Assembly: GCA_902766825.1 (NCBI GenBank)
Contig: CACXFB010000080.1
Location: forward strand, 1-62,028
Source: an uncultured Lachnospiraceae bacterium
GTDB lineage: Bacteria > Bacillota > Clostridia > Lachnospirales > Lachnospiraceae
Length of the DNA stretch: 62,028 bases
Direction: 5' to 3'
The position numbers and the translations under genes were made by a program. The notes beneath the pieces are model-generated. The model was not told the DNA's origin. It searched no databases and worked only from the letters and a program-made list of their open reading frames with translations. This document shows positions 8,763 to 18,423 of the stretch, in pieces (the first letter of the stretch is position 1; each line of letters begins with the position of its first letter).

Positions 8763-10097
8763 TTAATCCAAACTTTTTAGAAATCTCTTGATCATAAACG
8801 CACAAAAATACGGAAAAGTATAAATATTTTCCGAACAACCTACGTTATTATCTCCAAGTTTAATACCATGTTTTATATCACTGTACTTTTCATTTTTTAT
8901 CAGATTAGACAACGATTTTGAATAATTATTCCCCGATTTCACCTCAACCGGAAGCAACTGCGTCATCGTTCTGACAAAAAAATCTTCTTCAAGCGTTGAA
9001 TTGTCCTTTTTATAATAAAACAACCCTAACCCCTGCTTTATGAATGCTTCTGCTATAAAATTCTCGAATAGCGCGCCTTTATATACACCAAGGTTCTTAT
9101 TTACACGCAAATCCTCCTGTGCTTCCTCATCCAACGATGCAACTAATAACCCTGTATCAGGATAATATAATTTATATTTATTCTCTTCAACGTTCCCTTT
9201 TAACGGTAGCTCAGGAAAAACAAGACATTTACATTCCGTTACTACACCTGCATCTATTAACCATTCAATACAGCCTGTATATTCTCTTGAACGTGCATTT
9301 TTTTCAATTTTACTAAACTGAAATTTTTTATTCTCTTTTGAAAGCTGTGCCGGAATACTTCTATACACACCTATTATCTTTGTTTGATCCAACCCCTGGG
9401 CATATTTCCTTACATCCTCTTCATAATCCAGCATTATTTGTTTTTGTACATCCAGTGACCCCGATAACGTCCCCGACTCTATATAACTGCTGATAACACC
9501 AGGCATTCCGCCCAAAACACAATATTCCAAAAACAACGATTTATATACATTCAATTGTGTTTCACTAAAAGGAATCATATCTATCATATGTTTTAAAATA
9601 TCTGAAATCTGTTCGTCACTATACCCTTTAGCCCACAAAAACTCCTCAAAATCCATGGAACGCATCTCGTAGTCCGTCTTGTTACCGACACTGTTGCTGT
9701 GAATGTTCTTATAATTAATTCCAAGCATTGAACCACTACATATAACATCAAATCTTCCATCAATACGAAAAGACTTTAATGACGTTGCAACATCTGGGTA
9801 TTCCTGTATCTCATCAAATATAATAATTGTTTTTGATGCGATAAATTTAAATGAAGGATTTATCAATGAAATGTTTTTTATAACAGTATCCACATCATAC
9901 CCATCACTTACAATTACTTTGTATTTTTTTTCAAGGACAAAATTAATATATATTATATTTTCATAATTATTCCTTGCAAAATTTAAAACTGATTCGGTCT
10001 TTCCAATCTGCCTTGCCCCTTTTACTATCAGAGGCTTATGAGCGGAATCATTTTTCCATTGAACTAAAAAATCATCAATTTTTCTTTTTAAATACAT
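8763..10097 (-). CDS. AAA ATPase with DUF4143 C-terminal domain
   Basis: The P-loop GARQIGKTE lies near residue 27 and IIIFDEIQEYP is the Walker B region. The C-terminal DUF4143 half ends with a nuclease-like LLPVEVKSGNNYSKSL segment. At 444 aa it is of normal length for this very common, functionally undefined prokaryotic family. It lies 20 bp upstream of the Fur-family gene on the same strand, so read-through is possible, and it is separated from the PEP-synthase-like gene by short repeats. Confidence 0.88.
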   Translation of the reverse strand: MYLKRKIDDFLVQWKNDSAHKPLIVKGARQIGKTESVLNFARNNYENIIYINFVLEKKYKVIVSDGYDVDTVIKNISLINPSFKFIASKTIIIFDEIQEYPDVATSLKSFRIDGRFDVICSGSMLGINYKNIHSNSVGNKTDYEMRSMDFEEFLWAKGYSDEQISDILKHMIDMIPFSETQLNVYKSLFLEYCVLGGMPGVISSYIESGTLSGSLDVQKQIMLDYEEDVRKYAQGLDQTKIIGVYRSIPAQLSKENKKFQFSKIEKNARSREYTGCIEWLIDAGVVTECKCLVFPELPLKGNVEENKYKLYYPDTGLLVASLDEEAQEDLRVNKNLGVYKGALFENFIAEAFIKQGLGLFYYKKDNSTLEEDFFVRTMTQLLPVEVKSGNNYSKSLSNLIKNEKYSDIKHGIKLGDNNVGCSENIYTFPYFCAFMIKRFLKSLD

Positions 10098-10156
10098 AAA
10101 AACCGCCTCCCTGCCAAAAGCATATCACAAAAAAATAGCCTGTTCAATCGCTTTTC

Positions 10157-10232
10157 TCACATTTTATGAGGGAGTTTTTGGTTTTTATCACATTTTATGA
10201 GGGACATTTTTAATCCCCATCACATTTTGCAG
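10157..10232. repeat. 31-bp repeat spanning the 3' end of the PEP-synthase-like gene
   Basis: TCACATTTTATGAGGGA occurs at 10157 and 10188, and a partial third copy (CACATTTTGC) begins at 10221, where its TCA is the reverse of the gene's stop codon. The period is 31-32 bp. The end of the gene has evidently been copied downstream by local duplication. Confidence 0.7.
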
Positions 10233-12793
10233 CATATAATTCTTTCATTTTTCATATCGTTGCAAAGCCAAAAACCAAGTTCAGACACATCATATACAGC
10301 CACTATACCATCCCCGCCACTTTGCGTATCATAATCGCATATACGGTTATCCAGTTTCTTTAAAACATCCGGATTGTAAATGATAGTTTTTTCATTTTCA
10401 AATATGGCATTGTAAAGAATACCTGACTCTACAAGGTCCTGAAAGAAATGGCTTCCGTATGAAAGCTCCGGATTATAGCCAGCCTTCGAATCCGAGATTT
10501 CACATATTGCTTCATATTCACTTATATCCGAGAACAGCGCCGGGACACCAAGTTCCGGCGAAGATGTCCCCAGTCTTCCTGGAACCATCAATAACATTTT
10601 CTTGCCCTTGTCACGCATCTGCCAATTAATTTTACCAACTATCTGGCCAATTCCCGGCTTATCTTTGTACGGCATATTGTAGTATTTAACCGGGTCGACA
10701 TATACTATCAGATCAAGTTTTTCGTTTCGTGACAGCCCCATTGCCGAACCCTTACATTCAAACAATATATTATTCTTTTCTACATTCTCAGGAAACTGTG
10801 TGTCATCTGTATCCTGATAAACCTGAAGCGGTCTGCACTGTAAAAGATTGATGACATAATCTCCGTCCTCGGAAAGATTGATTGTAAACTCCGTATCCAC
10901 CGGATAGTCATATTCACGCTGCAATACCTCAAGGATTTCCTTCATCTGATTCATGAGTATTTCTTTTTCAACAATTCCCTGACATGAAACAAATAGAATT
11001 TCCCTTGCCTGTCCTCTTTCCCTAAACATTCTCTCCGTATCATAATCATGTTCAAACAAAAGCTTTTTCATGAATGCAGGCAGGAATGGTTTCACGGTAT
11101 CAGGTGATATCTGCTCAAGTTTTCGTGACGCTCTGTTCATAAGTTCAAGCCTGCGCTGTGAATACTGATGTTTTTCGGCACAGTTTTTTGCAGTCACTGC
11201 CTTTGGTTTATCAAGACTTACAAGCCTTGGATAAGATCCTTGCGTACGATCAACAGCTGAAGTTCCAAGCCCCATTACCAGTCTTAACATACCGGCTTTG
11301 GGATTAAGATTCTCCATAAACCTGTACGGACTGAACGAATAACCCACACCCGCAACACAAGGCATATAATATTCACCGTAATATGAACCTGACACTCTCT
11401 GTACGAGAATTGCCATCTGTTCATCTCTCTTTTGCAGACCTCGCCTGCTTCTGTAATCAAGCGCCGACCTGCTCATCGTGCTTGCATATACAACACGAAT
11501 GGCATTTTCAAGTTCCGTTAGTCGCTGGCTCATATCACCTGTATTAGAGCAAAAAACAGATTCGTATTTGCCCGCAAATGCATTACCAAAACCGTCCTCC
11601 AATATAGAACTTGATCTTATGATTATAGGATCCTGTCCGTAATATTCAAGAAGCTTTTCAAACTGCTCTTCCAGGTTTCTTGAAAATCTTCCATTCAACA
11701 GCCTGTCGGCAAATTCCCCCGCAACCGAAAAATACTCTTCCTCGCTTCTTTGTCTTATTCTTAAATTCCAAAAACCATTTTCAACAATATACGTATAAAA
11801 AACATCCGAACCTATGTAAAACGAATCGTGAGGTTCCATCTTGTCGTAAATGTCCGGGCATCTGTTTTCAATTATTTTTCTTGCAAGCAGCATTCCGCAT
11901 GCTTTACCGCCTATCATTCCCGTTCCTATCATATGTTTTCTGACTGTAAAATAATCCTGCGGCTTAAAATTTTCTTTAATCATTCCCCTTAGTTTTTCGT
12001 CCCTCGTCATCATTATGTTACACATTCTGTAGCAGGCATCTTTGACATCAAGCCCGGTTTCAAACATAGTCTGTGTCATATTGAAAAATCTGTCCCAGCT
12101 GTCCATGTTATCGCTGTCTGCTGACAAAGCATTCTCCCCAAGCACATGATAAAAATGACTTGCCATAACACCATCCAGAATAGGTTTAAACTCTCCTGTT
12201 TTCGAGCTGTACAGATGCGGCAAAAACATTGTTTCCGAATAACGCTGCCATACCTTATCCGGTCTTATGTACACATTTTCCTTATCCGCATAAACATCAA
12301 GAAATAACTGCGTTGTATCTCTTATCTTTGCAATTGCCTGAAACGAATGCTTTCCTCTGATTAATGGAAAGAACGCAACCGTATCAAGAATGAACAGGTA
12401 CGGACAGGTTACCTGAAAAAAATTCCCCATCATAAGATCCGTTGCCCATGCAGTCTGCAGCTGCGACAGACAGTCAAACACATAGAAAGCATCCTTGCCT
12501 TCCCTTCTTATATGGTCATGAATCTCAACGGTGAAGTTTTCAAACCTGTGATTAAGCTCAACTTCTATTATCTTAACACCCTCCTGCGCTTCAACAAGCG
12601 GCTCGTGCGTCGCAAATCTGAAGTAGATAAGATTTCGTCCGTCGCTAATTGCCTGTTTCACATAAGGATCCACAAACATTTTAAACTGCCACAACTCATC
12701 TACACGCCACACAACGTTGTCACCAAGACGAATATTGTCAAGGTTTTCATCCATCTGAGGGATTCCGGATAACACTCTATCAAATGCTGCCAT
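10220..12793 (-). CDS. PEP-synthase-like protein with pyruvate/phosphate dikinase ATP-grasp domain
   Basis: The start at 12793 follows AAAGGAGGTC; the longer frame to 12826 has no ribosome site. Residues about 10-270 look like a RecA/KaiC-type domain without a good P-loop. Residues about 290-690 form the PEP/pyruvate-binding ATP-grasp domain, with DPIIIRSSSILEDGFGNAFAG. The C-terminal 170 residues show neither the swivelling phospho-histidine motif (GGxTSHA) nor the PEP-binding TIM barrel, so the full PEP synthase reaction is unlikely. It is 857 aa, monocistronic and probably cytosolic. The true substrate is unknown. Confidence 0.78.
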   Translation of the reverse strand: MAAFDRVLSGIPQMDENLDNIRLGDNVVWRVDELWQFKMFVDPYVKQAISDGRNLIYFRFATHEPLVEAQEGVKIIEVELNHRFENFTVEIHDHIRREGKDAFYVFDCLSQLQTAWATDLMMGNFFQVTCPYLFILDTVAFFPLIRGKHSFQAIAKIRDTTQLFLDVYADKENVYIRPDKVWQRYSETMFLPHLYSSKTGEFKPILDGVMASHFYHVLGENALSADSDNMDSWDRFFNMTQTMFETGLDVKDACYRMCNIMMTRDEKLRGMIKENFKPQDYFTVRKHMIGTGMIGGKACGMLLARKIIENRCPDIYDKMEPHDSFYIGSDVFYTYIVENGFWNLRIRQRSEEEYFSVAGEFADRLLNGRFSRNLEEQFEKLLEYYGQDPIIIRSSSILEDGFGNAFAGKYESVFCSNTGDMSQRLTELENAIRVVYASTMSRSALDYRSRRGLQKRDEQMAILVQRVSGSYYGEYYMPCVAGVGYSFSPYRFMENLNPKAGMLRLVMGLGTSAVDRTQGSYPRLVSLDKPKAVTAKNCAEKHQYSQRRLELMNRASRKLEQISPDTVKPFLPAFMKKLLFEHDYDTERMFRERGQAREILFVSCQGIVEKEILMNQMKEILEVLQREYDYPVDTEFTINLSEDGDYVINLLQCRPLQVYQDTDDTQFPENVEKNNILFECKGSAMGLSRNEKLDLIVYVDPVKYYNMPYKDKPGIGQIVGKINWQMRDKGKKMLLMVPGRLGTSSPELGVPALFSDISEYEAICEISDSKAGYNPELSYGSHFFQDLVESGILYNAIFENEKTIIYNPDVLKKLDNRICDYDTQSGGDGIVAVYDVSELGFWLCNDMKNERIICCKM

Positions 12794-12929
12794 AATGACC
12801 TCCTTTGTACAAAGCCAAAAACGCAAAAAGGCAAATGCACCATCTCTGACACCTTTGCCTCTTATTTAATTTTATCACAAAACCAAAGTCACTTCCAGTA
12901 TTATTCTATTCCACCGTAAGATAATGTGA

Positions 12930-12935
12930 TATACT
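12930..12935 (+). promoter_or_regulatory. Candidate -10 of the OmpR-type regulator gene
   Basis: TATACT lies 29 bp before the start codon at 12965. The -35 position (TATTCC) is poor, which is common at autoregulated two-component promoters. Confidence 0.4.
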
Positions 12936-12964
12936 AGTAAAAAAATTTGAACGGAGTCACAATA

Positions 12965-13633
12965 ATGTATCACATTTTAATTATAGATGACGATTCTCAC
13001 ATCAACGAAATGTTAAACGAACTTCTAAAAAATGAAGGTTACAATGTTTCATCTGCATATTCCGGCACGGAAGCCCGTATGCTTCTTAACACTGAAAGCT
13101 ACGACCTTATTCTTCTTGATCTCATGCTTCCCGGTCTTACCGGCGAGGAGCTTCTGCCTCTTATAAAAGATACTCCCGTAATTGTTGTAAGTGCTAAAGC
13201 CGATGTTACGGACAAGGTTAATCTTTTGCTAAGTGGAGCTGTGGATTACATCACCAAACCCTTCGATGTTGCAGAACTTCTTGCACGTATTGCCGTCCAT
13301 CTTAGAACCGCGCGTAACACCTTTGAAAAGACCATTTTGAATTTTCGTGAAATCACTTTAAATACAACAACACATTCAGTTGTAATTAACGGTGCAGATA
13401 TCAAACTTACAAGAACGGAATACGCCATACTAAAACTTCTGATGCAAAACAGTGAACAGGTTGTCGCAAAGCTTACAATACTTGACCGCATAAGTGATGA
13501 CACTCCTGATTGCACGGAAGATTCGCTTAAAATTCATATACATAACCTCAGGCACAAATTAAAAGGGGTAATCGGTCGCGACTATATAACCGCCGTATGG
13601 GGAATAGGTTTTATGCTTACAGAAAAATCTTAA
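12965..13633 (+). CDS. OmpR/PhoB-family response regulator
   Basis: A receiver domain (phosphorylation site Asp52 in LILLDLMLPG, Lys in YITKPFD) is followed by a winged-helix effector domain whose recognition region is SLKIHIHNLRHKL. It is 222 aa. The start at ATG 12965 has GGAG at an 8-nt distance; the upstream TTG 12947 has none. It opens a module with an ABC ATPase, a permease and a histidine kinase. This is the arrangement of peptide-antibiotic sensing and resistance loci, and it likely binds the TTAAC repeats just after its own stop codon. Confidence 0.92.
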   Translation: MYHILIIDDDSHINEMLNELLKNEGYNVSSAYSGTEARMLLNTESYDLILLDLMLPGLTGEELLPLIKDTPVIVVSAKADVTDKVNLLLSGAVDYITKPFDVAELLARIAVHLRTARNTFEKTILNFREITLNTTTHSVVINGADIKLTRTEYAILKLLMQNSEQVVAKLTILDRISDDTPDCTEDSLKIHIHNLRHKLKGVIGRDYITAVWGIGFMLTEKS

Positions 13634-13685
13634 CCGTATCTTAACCATTTTCTTAACTGTTTTCTTAACTGATTAAGGATATACT
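13630..13685 (+). promoter_or_regulatory. Four TTAAC direct repeats upstream of a TATACT -10 box
   Basis: TTAAC occurs at 13630, 13641, 13653 and 13665, spaced 11, 12 and 12 bp, always as CTTAAC. TATACT follows at 13680-13685 and the ABC gene starts at 13712. Repeats with helical-turn spacing are the classic binding pattern of OmpR/PhoP-family regulators. The first repeat overlaps the regulator's stop codon. Confidence 0.75.
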
Positions 13686-13711
13686 GTCTGCATAAAAAGG
13701 AGGGCAATTTA

Positions 13712-14626
13712 ATGGATTATGTTCTTAAAACAAATGCCTTAAGCAAGCATTACAAAAAATTCAAAGCTTTAAATGAAGTAACAATGAATGTACCAAAAGG
13801 GTCAATTTACGGTTTTGTCGGAAGAAATGGTGCCGGTAAAACAACTCTCATGCGACTTATATGTGGTATGCAGTTTCCTTCATCCGGTGATTTTGAAATC
13901 TATGGTGTAAAAAACAATGATGCAGCCTTATCCACCGTCAAAAAACGAATAGGTGCAGTTGTTGAAAACCCATCAATTTTTCCTGAGATGACAGCCATCG
14001 AGAATCTTAAAAACCAGTACAGGCTTTTAGGACTTCCTACATACGACGGAATAGATGAGCTGCTTGAACTAGTGGGGCTGAATAATACGGGTAAAAAGAA
14101 AGCCAAAAACTTTTCTCTTGGTATGAGACAAAGACTTGGCATCGCCATCGCATTATGTGGAAATCCGGATTTTCTTATACTTGATGAACCTATCAACGGT
14201 CTTGATCCTCAAGGGATAATTGAAATAAGAGAACTGATTCTCAAACTGAATCAGGAAAGAAATATAACTGTTCTAATCTCGTCTCATATACTTGAAGAGC
14301 TCTCAAAGATTGCTACACATTATGGTTTTATTGACAAAGGTAACATTATACGTGAAATGAGTGCCATGCAACTTGAAGAAGCCTGCCGAAAATGTTTACG
14401 CATCACTGTTACAAACACACCTAGCGCAATAAAAGCTCTAGACGAACTAAAACTCGAATATAAAGTAGTAGACGACACAACAATAGACATATACGCAAAG
14501 CCAAATATAACACATCTTGTCACTTCCCTTGCAAATGAAAACTGCGAGGTAACAGCTTGCACGGAGCAAGACCAGAATCTTGAAGGGTTCTTTGTATCAC
14601 TTGTAGGAGGTGGCAGTGATGAATAA
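13712..14626 (+). CDS. ABC transporter ATP-binding protein, peptide-resistance type
   Basis: This 304-aa ATPase has Walker A GRNGAGKTT, the signature FSLGMRQRLGIA and Walker B FLILDEPINGLDPQG, with a long C-terminal extension as in BcrA-like bacitracin and lantibiotic immunity transporters. AGGAGG precedes the ATG. It overlaps the permease gene by 8 bp and is probably induced by the upstream regulator through the TTAAC repeats. The substrate is inferred, not shown. Confidence 0.9.
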   Translation: MDYVLKTNALSKHYKKFKALNEVTMNVPKGSIYGFVGRNGAGKTTLMRLICGMQFPSSGDFEIYGVKNNDAALSTVKKRIGAVVENPSIFPEMTAIENLKNQYRLLGLPTYDGIDELLELVGLNNTGKKKAKNFSLGMRQRLGIAIALCGNPDFLILDEPINGLDPQGIIEIRELILKLNQERNITVLISSHILEELSKIATHYGFIDKGNIIREMSAMQLEEACRKCLRITVTNTPSAIKALDELKLEYKVVDDTTIDIYAKPNITHLVTSLANENCEVTACTEQDQNLEGFFVSLVGGGSDE

Positions 14627-15341
14627 ACTTTTAACTGCAGATATAATACGAATTTTCAAAGGAAAATCCTTCTATTACGGACTTTTCTTTTCCACCCTGC
14701 TCGCAATGTTTTTTGTATTTATCAATAAGTCATCAAATGATTTTATAGGTATACCTGACAGTAGCGCGCTAATGATTTTACCATTCTTCACAGGTGCTGT
14801 CATTGCTCTTAAAATTTCATCTGAATTCACAAGTGGTGTCATACGTAACAAACTGATAATGGGACATAGCAGGATAAAAATAATATTTTCATGGTCAATA
14901 TGTGCTTTAATAATAACGTTATTGTTTTATATATTTTTTGAAGCAGGCACATTTTCTTTTGCTTATCTTTTATCTTACAATTTGTCGCATTTAGAAACAA
15001 AGCTTGTTATAAAGAATCTTTTGCTTATTGGAATTTTACTGCTAAGCAATGTATTCTTTATCATTTTGATATGCGTTATCTACGAAGACACCAAAAGCAT
15101 TGTGTTAATGTTTTTATTTGAATATGCGCTGTTATTCATCTCATCAATGGGTGGTGAACTTTTTTCAGATAACAAAACCGCACAGCTTTTATTGAGGTTT
15201 TTCCCACTTGGACAGCTTACAGTATTAAGTGTTACAAAAGCTCCCGACAGGCCATGGTTAACCATAATATGTGCTCTGTCAACAAGCATAATAATGCTCG
15301 TTACAACACTTGCTTATTTTAGAAAACACGATATGAAATGA
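14619..15341 (+). CDS. ABC-2-type permease
   Basis: The 240-aa protein has about six hydrophobic segments, matching ABC-2 permeases paired with BcrA-like ATPases. The start at 14619 (MNKLL) has GGAGGT 8 nt upstream, located inside the end of the ATPase gene, so translation is coupled. It sits between the ATPase and the histidine kinase. It probably moves or expels a peptide or lipid-linked drug. Confidence 0.86.
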   Translation: MNKLLTADIIRIFKGKSFYYGLFFSTLLAMFFVFINKSSNDFIGIPDSSALMILPFFTGAVIALKISSEFTSGVIRNKLIMGHSRIKIIFSWSICALIITLLFYIFFEAGTFSFAYLLSYNLSHLETKLVIKNLLLIGILLLSNVFFIILICVIYEDTKSIVLMFLFEYALLFISSMGGELFSDNKTAQLLLRFFPLGQLTVLSVTKAPDRPWLTIICALSTSIIMLVTTLAYFRKHDMK

Positions 15342-15351
15342 GGTAATTAAA

Positions 15352-16227
15352 TTGTTATACGTAATTCTTTTTATAATGGCTGTATTAATATTATTTTTGA
15401 TTGTCAAAGTCTGCCTTATGAAAAAATCAATAAAAGAGATATCATCAGGATTTTCAAGAATCGTAAAAGAAGATACCAATTCGGTTATCGGAATATCAAG
15501 TCGCGATAAAGACATAAGACATCTGACCGAAAATATCAATTTAAGTCTTAAAGAAATGCGTAACAATAAACTTACATATGATCACGGCAACACTGAACTG
15601 AAAAACGCAATAACAAACATTTCACATGATATCCGCACACCGCTTACTGCGATTTGCGGATACCTTGATATGCTAAAGAAAACCGATGATTCTAAAAAAA
15701 GAGAGCACTATATTGAGATAATGACAGAACGAGCAAATATGATGAAGCATCTTACCGAAGAACTCTTTTGTTATTCACTTATAATGTCTGAAGACGCCGA
15801 AACAGAAACTGAAAATGTATATGTCAATCAGCTTCTTGCCGAAAGCATAAGCGGATTTTATCCGGCTCTTAAAGAAAAAAATATTGAACCTTCAATTACC
15901 ATTACCGATGTGCGTGTTGAACGTACACTCAATAAACAGGCATTATCCCGCGTATTTTCAAATATTCTTGGTAACGCCGTTAAATATAGTGACGGCGACC
16001 TTGAAATAGTTATGACAGACACTGGTATTATTACTTTTACAAACACGGCAAAAAAGCTGTCACCTATTGAAACAGGGCAGCTCTTTGATCGTTTCTATAC
16101 AGTTGAAAACGCCCACCACTCCACAGGCCTTGGACTGTCTATCGCCAGAACCTTAGTGGAACGAATGGGCGGTACAATCACAGCAAAATACAGTGACCAA
16201 AAACTAACTATCACGATTATGTTATAA
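15352..16227 (+). CDS. Sensor histidine kinase of the ABC module
   Basis: The gene starts at TTG 15352 with GAGG upstream, 10 bp after the permease. One N-terminal membrane span (residues about 1-22) and a short linker precede the HisKA helix with NISHDIRTPLTAICGY; His is the phosphorylation site. The HATPase domain has NILGNAVKY, and STGLGLSIA is the G box. At 291 aa it lacks a large sensor domain, as in kinases that read the state of an associated ABC transporter. It pairs with the regulator at 12965-13633. Confidence 0.92.
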   Translation: MLYVILFIMAVLILFLIVKVCLMKKSIKEISSGFSRIVKEDTNSVIGISSRDKDIRHLTENINLSLKEMRNNKLTYDHGNTELKNAITNISHDIRTPLTAICGYLDMLKKTDDSKKREHYIEIMTERANMMKHLTEELFCYSLIMSEDAETETENVYVNQLLAESISGFYPALKEKNIEPSITITDVRVERTLNKQALSRVFSNILGNAVKYSDGDLEIVMTDTGIITFTNTAKKLSPIETGQLFDRFYTVENAHHSTGLGLSIARTLVERMGGTITAKYSDQKLTITIML

Positions 16228-16234
16228 CATTTTA

Positions 16235-17725
16235 CTATACATACTCTACTTTTCCGTTATTAACACAAAGTAAATATTCACAGCAACGTTCTATCAATTC
16301 CGGATCATGAGTTGATACAAGAACCGTTTTTCCCATGGCCGCAAGTTGTTTTAAAAGATCGCCAACCTTCTCCATATGCGAATAATCAAGCCCTGATGTC
16401 GGCTCATCAAAAAGCAATAGACTCGCCCCGGCAGCAACTGCAGATGCAATGGCAACCCTTTGTTTCTGACCACCTGATAATGCCATAGGATGAGTATCCT
16501 TATATTCTAAAAGCCCCAGACTCTCCAATATACAATAACATCTTTCTTCATCCTTTTCTTTCATGGAAAGTAGAACTTCCTCTTTTACACTGTCAGTAAA
16601 TAATTGATGATTCACATCCTGCATAACCATATAGGACACGGGAATTCTTGCTCTTCCTTTATACACCATACCGTCTGTCTTAATTACCCCGGTACAATCC
16701 TTTTCAAGCCCGCAAATACATCTTAAAAATGTGGATTTTCCCATTCCGTTACTGCCTATTACACCTATTATTTTTCCTTTAGGAATCGCAAGATTTTGTA
16801 CACACAGATTTAAGTGCTCACCATCTGATTGAGTAAACTTCTTTTTTCGGAAAATATATGGCTTGCGTTTATAAGAAAAATAAAAGTCTTTCAAAATAAT
16901 GCTGTCCGTTTCTTCCATTCGTTTAAAGCTTTTTTGCCCGGATTTAAAGCATAGGATATTTGAAAATTTCTCATTTAACAAAAGCGGTCTCAGCTTTAAT
17001 TTTCTTATTTCTTTTTCTCCTAATTTCTTAAATCTCTCACCGGCCCACTCATTTGCAATGACTCCGTCTTTCATATAGATGACACGATCAACAAAATCTT
17101 TAACATACCACAATCTGTGTTCAGAAATAATAACCGTCTTCCCTTGTTCTTTCCACTTTCTGGTTATCTTTCCTAGTTCACTTATTGATTGAAGATCCAG
17201 ATTCGATGAAGGTTCGTCAAGAAGTATTATTTCCGGTAAAAGTGCCGCTACAGATGCACATGCAATTCTTTGCTTTTGTCCTCCTGAAAGTTCAAACAGA
17301 TTCCTTCCCATTAATTTATTGAGCTTCATCTGTTCAATTATATTGTCTTTTCTTTTTAGTATTTCCTTAGGAGCAATGCCGATATTTTCAGGACCAAATA
17401 CTATCTCGCCATCCGTATCAACCGAAAAAAACTGACTTCTTGGATTCTGAAAAACCGTTCCAACTGTTCCTGCAAGGTTATATAACGGTGTCTTTGAAAC
17501 ATCCTTTTCCTTAACACAGATACTTCCCTGTAATTCCCCATTGTAATAATGCGGAATCAATCCGTTAATTAACCTTATAAGAGTAGTCTTTCCAGAGCCC
17601 GAAGCACCACACAGAAGTATTGTTTCTCCCTTTTTTACCTGCATGGATACACCCATAAGAGAGTTATTTCTCGCTCCTTTATACTTATACGTTGCATCTT
17701 TTATATCAATAATCGTCTGCATCAC
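16235..17725 (-). CDS. ECF transporter energizing protein, two fused ATPase domains
   Basis: Two complete ABC ATPase domains lie in tandem: the first has GASGSGKTTL, LSGGQKQRIA and ILLDEPSSNLD; the second, from about residue 270, has GSNGMGKST, LSGGQKQRVA and LLFDEPTSGLD. This replaces the usual EcfA1/EcfA2 pair. It overlaps the EcfT gene by 4 bp and ends 8 bp from the convergent histidine kinase gene. Together with EcfT and the S component it forms an energy-coupling-factor importer in the membrane. Confidence 0.92.
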   Translation of the reverse strand: MMQTIIDIKDATYKYKGARNNSLMGVSMQVKKGETILLCGASGSGKTTLIRLINGLIPHYYNGELQGSICVKEKDVSKTPLYNLAGTVGTVFQNPRSQFFSVDTDGEIVFGPENIGIAPKEILKRKDNIIEQMKLNKLMGRNLFELSGGQKQRIACASVAALLPEIILLDEPSSNLDLQSISELGKITRKWKEQGKTVIISEHRLWYVKDFVDRVIYMKDGVIANEWAGERFKKLGEKEIRKLKLRPLLLNEKFSNILCFKSGQKSFKRMEETDSIILKDFYFSYKRKPYIFRKKKFTQSDGEHLNLCVQNLAIPKGKIIGVIGSNGMGKSTFLRCICGLEKDCTGVIKTDGMVYKGRARIPVSYMVMQDVNHQLFTDSVKEEVLLSMKEKDEERCYCILESLGLLEYKDTHPMALSGGQKQRVAIASAVAAGASLLLFDEPTSGLDYSHMEKVGDLLKQLAAMGKTVLVSTHDPELIERCCEYLLCVNNGKVEYV

Positions 17726-18423
17726 TTCACATTCCTAAAAACCACATATACTATTAGCACCACTGAAAAAAGAATTACAAGTAGATAATCATATACTTTC
17801 ATTTTCAATTCTACAACGCTGGTTCTTTTCACCTTTTCTCCAAGTCCTCGTGTAATCGCGGCCGCGGATAATTCATCACCAATATTAACACAGGAAAACA
17901 TAAGCGGAATAATACGGTATTCCACCATTTTAATGACATTTCCCGTTCCAAGCATAATTTCTCTCATTTTCATTGCATCACGTATAGATGTATACTCTTC
18001 TTTTATTGTCGGGAAAAAGCGCATAACAACAGCAAGCGATATTGTAATTCCATCCGGCATATGCATTTTTTGCATAACACAAATAAATTCATCTATCTTT
18101 GTAGTTCTTAACACATACCAAGCTGTTATCATAGCCGGCAAAAATTGAACGATAATACTGCAATATCCTAAAAGAAACGCCATAAAAAAACCTGTTGATT
18201 TTTCAGAAAGACATGTAAACGTAATACCAAGCGCCGTCACATATAATATCAAAAATCTTAATGCGGATGCATAGTATTTTTCCATTATTAAAAATGCTAT
18301 CGGTAATATCGTTACAACAATTCTTAAAGCCCATAACAAGGAATTAGTGGCACTCATCATAACAACCGCAGATACAACAAATATCATATAGAGCTTTGTT
18401 CTTGGATCCAGTCTGACTGTCAT
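17722..18423 (-). CDS. ECF transporter transmembrane protein EcfT
   Basis: The 233-aa protein has four to six hydrophobic segments and the family's cytoplasmic coupling regions (AMKMREI and AAAITRGLG, the Ala-Arg-Gly motifs that touch the ATPases). Start and stop overlap with both neighbours, giving a tightly coupled S-T-A gene order. Confidence 0.9.
   Translation of the reverse strand: MTVRLDPRTKLYMIFVVSAVVMMSATNSLLWALRIVVTILPIAFLIMEKYYASALRFLILYVTALGITFTCLSEKSTGFFMAFLLGYCSIIVQFLPAMITAWYVLRTTKIDEFICVMQKMHMPDGITISLAVVMRFFPTIKEEYTSIRDAMKMREIMLGTGNVIKMVEYRIIPLMFSCVNIGDELSAAAITRGLGEKVKRTSVVELKMKVYDYLLVILFSVVLIVYVVFRNVK

Noticed and set aside
12825-12866. Terminator upstream of the PEP-synthase-like gene
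   Set aside because: AGGCAAA and TTTGCCT can pair, but the loop is over 20 nt and the position, in a divergent promoter region, does not fit a terminator.
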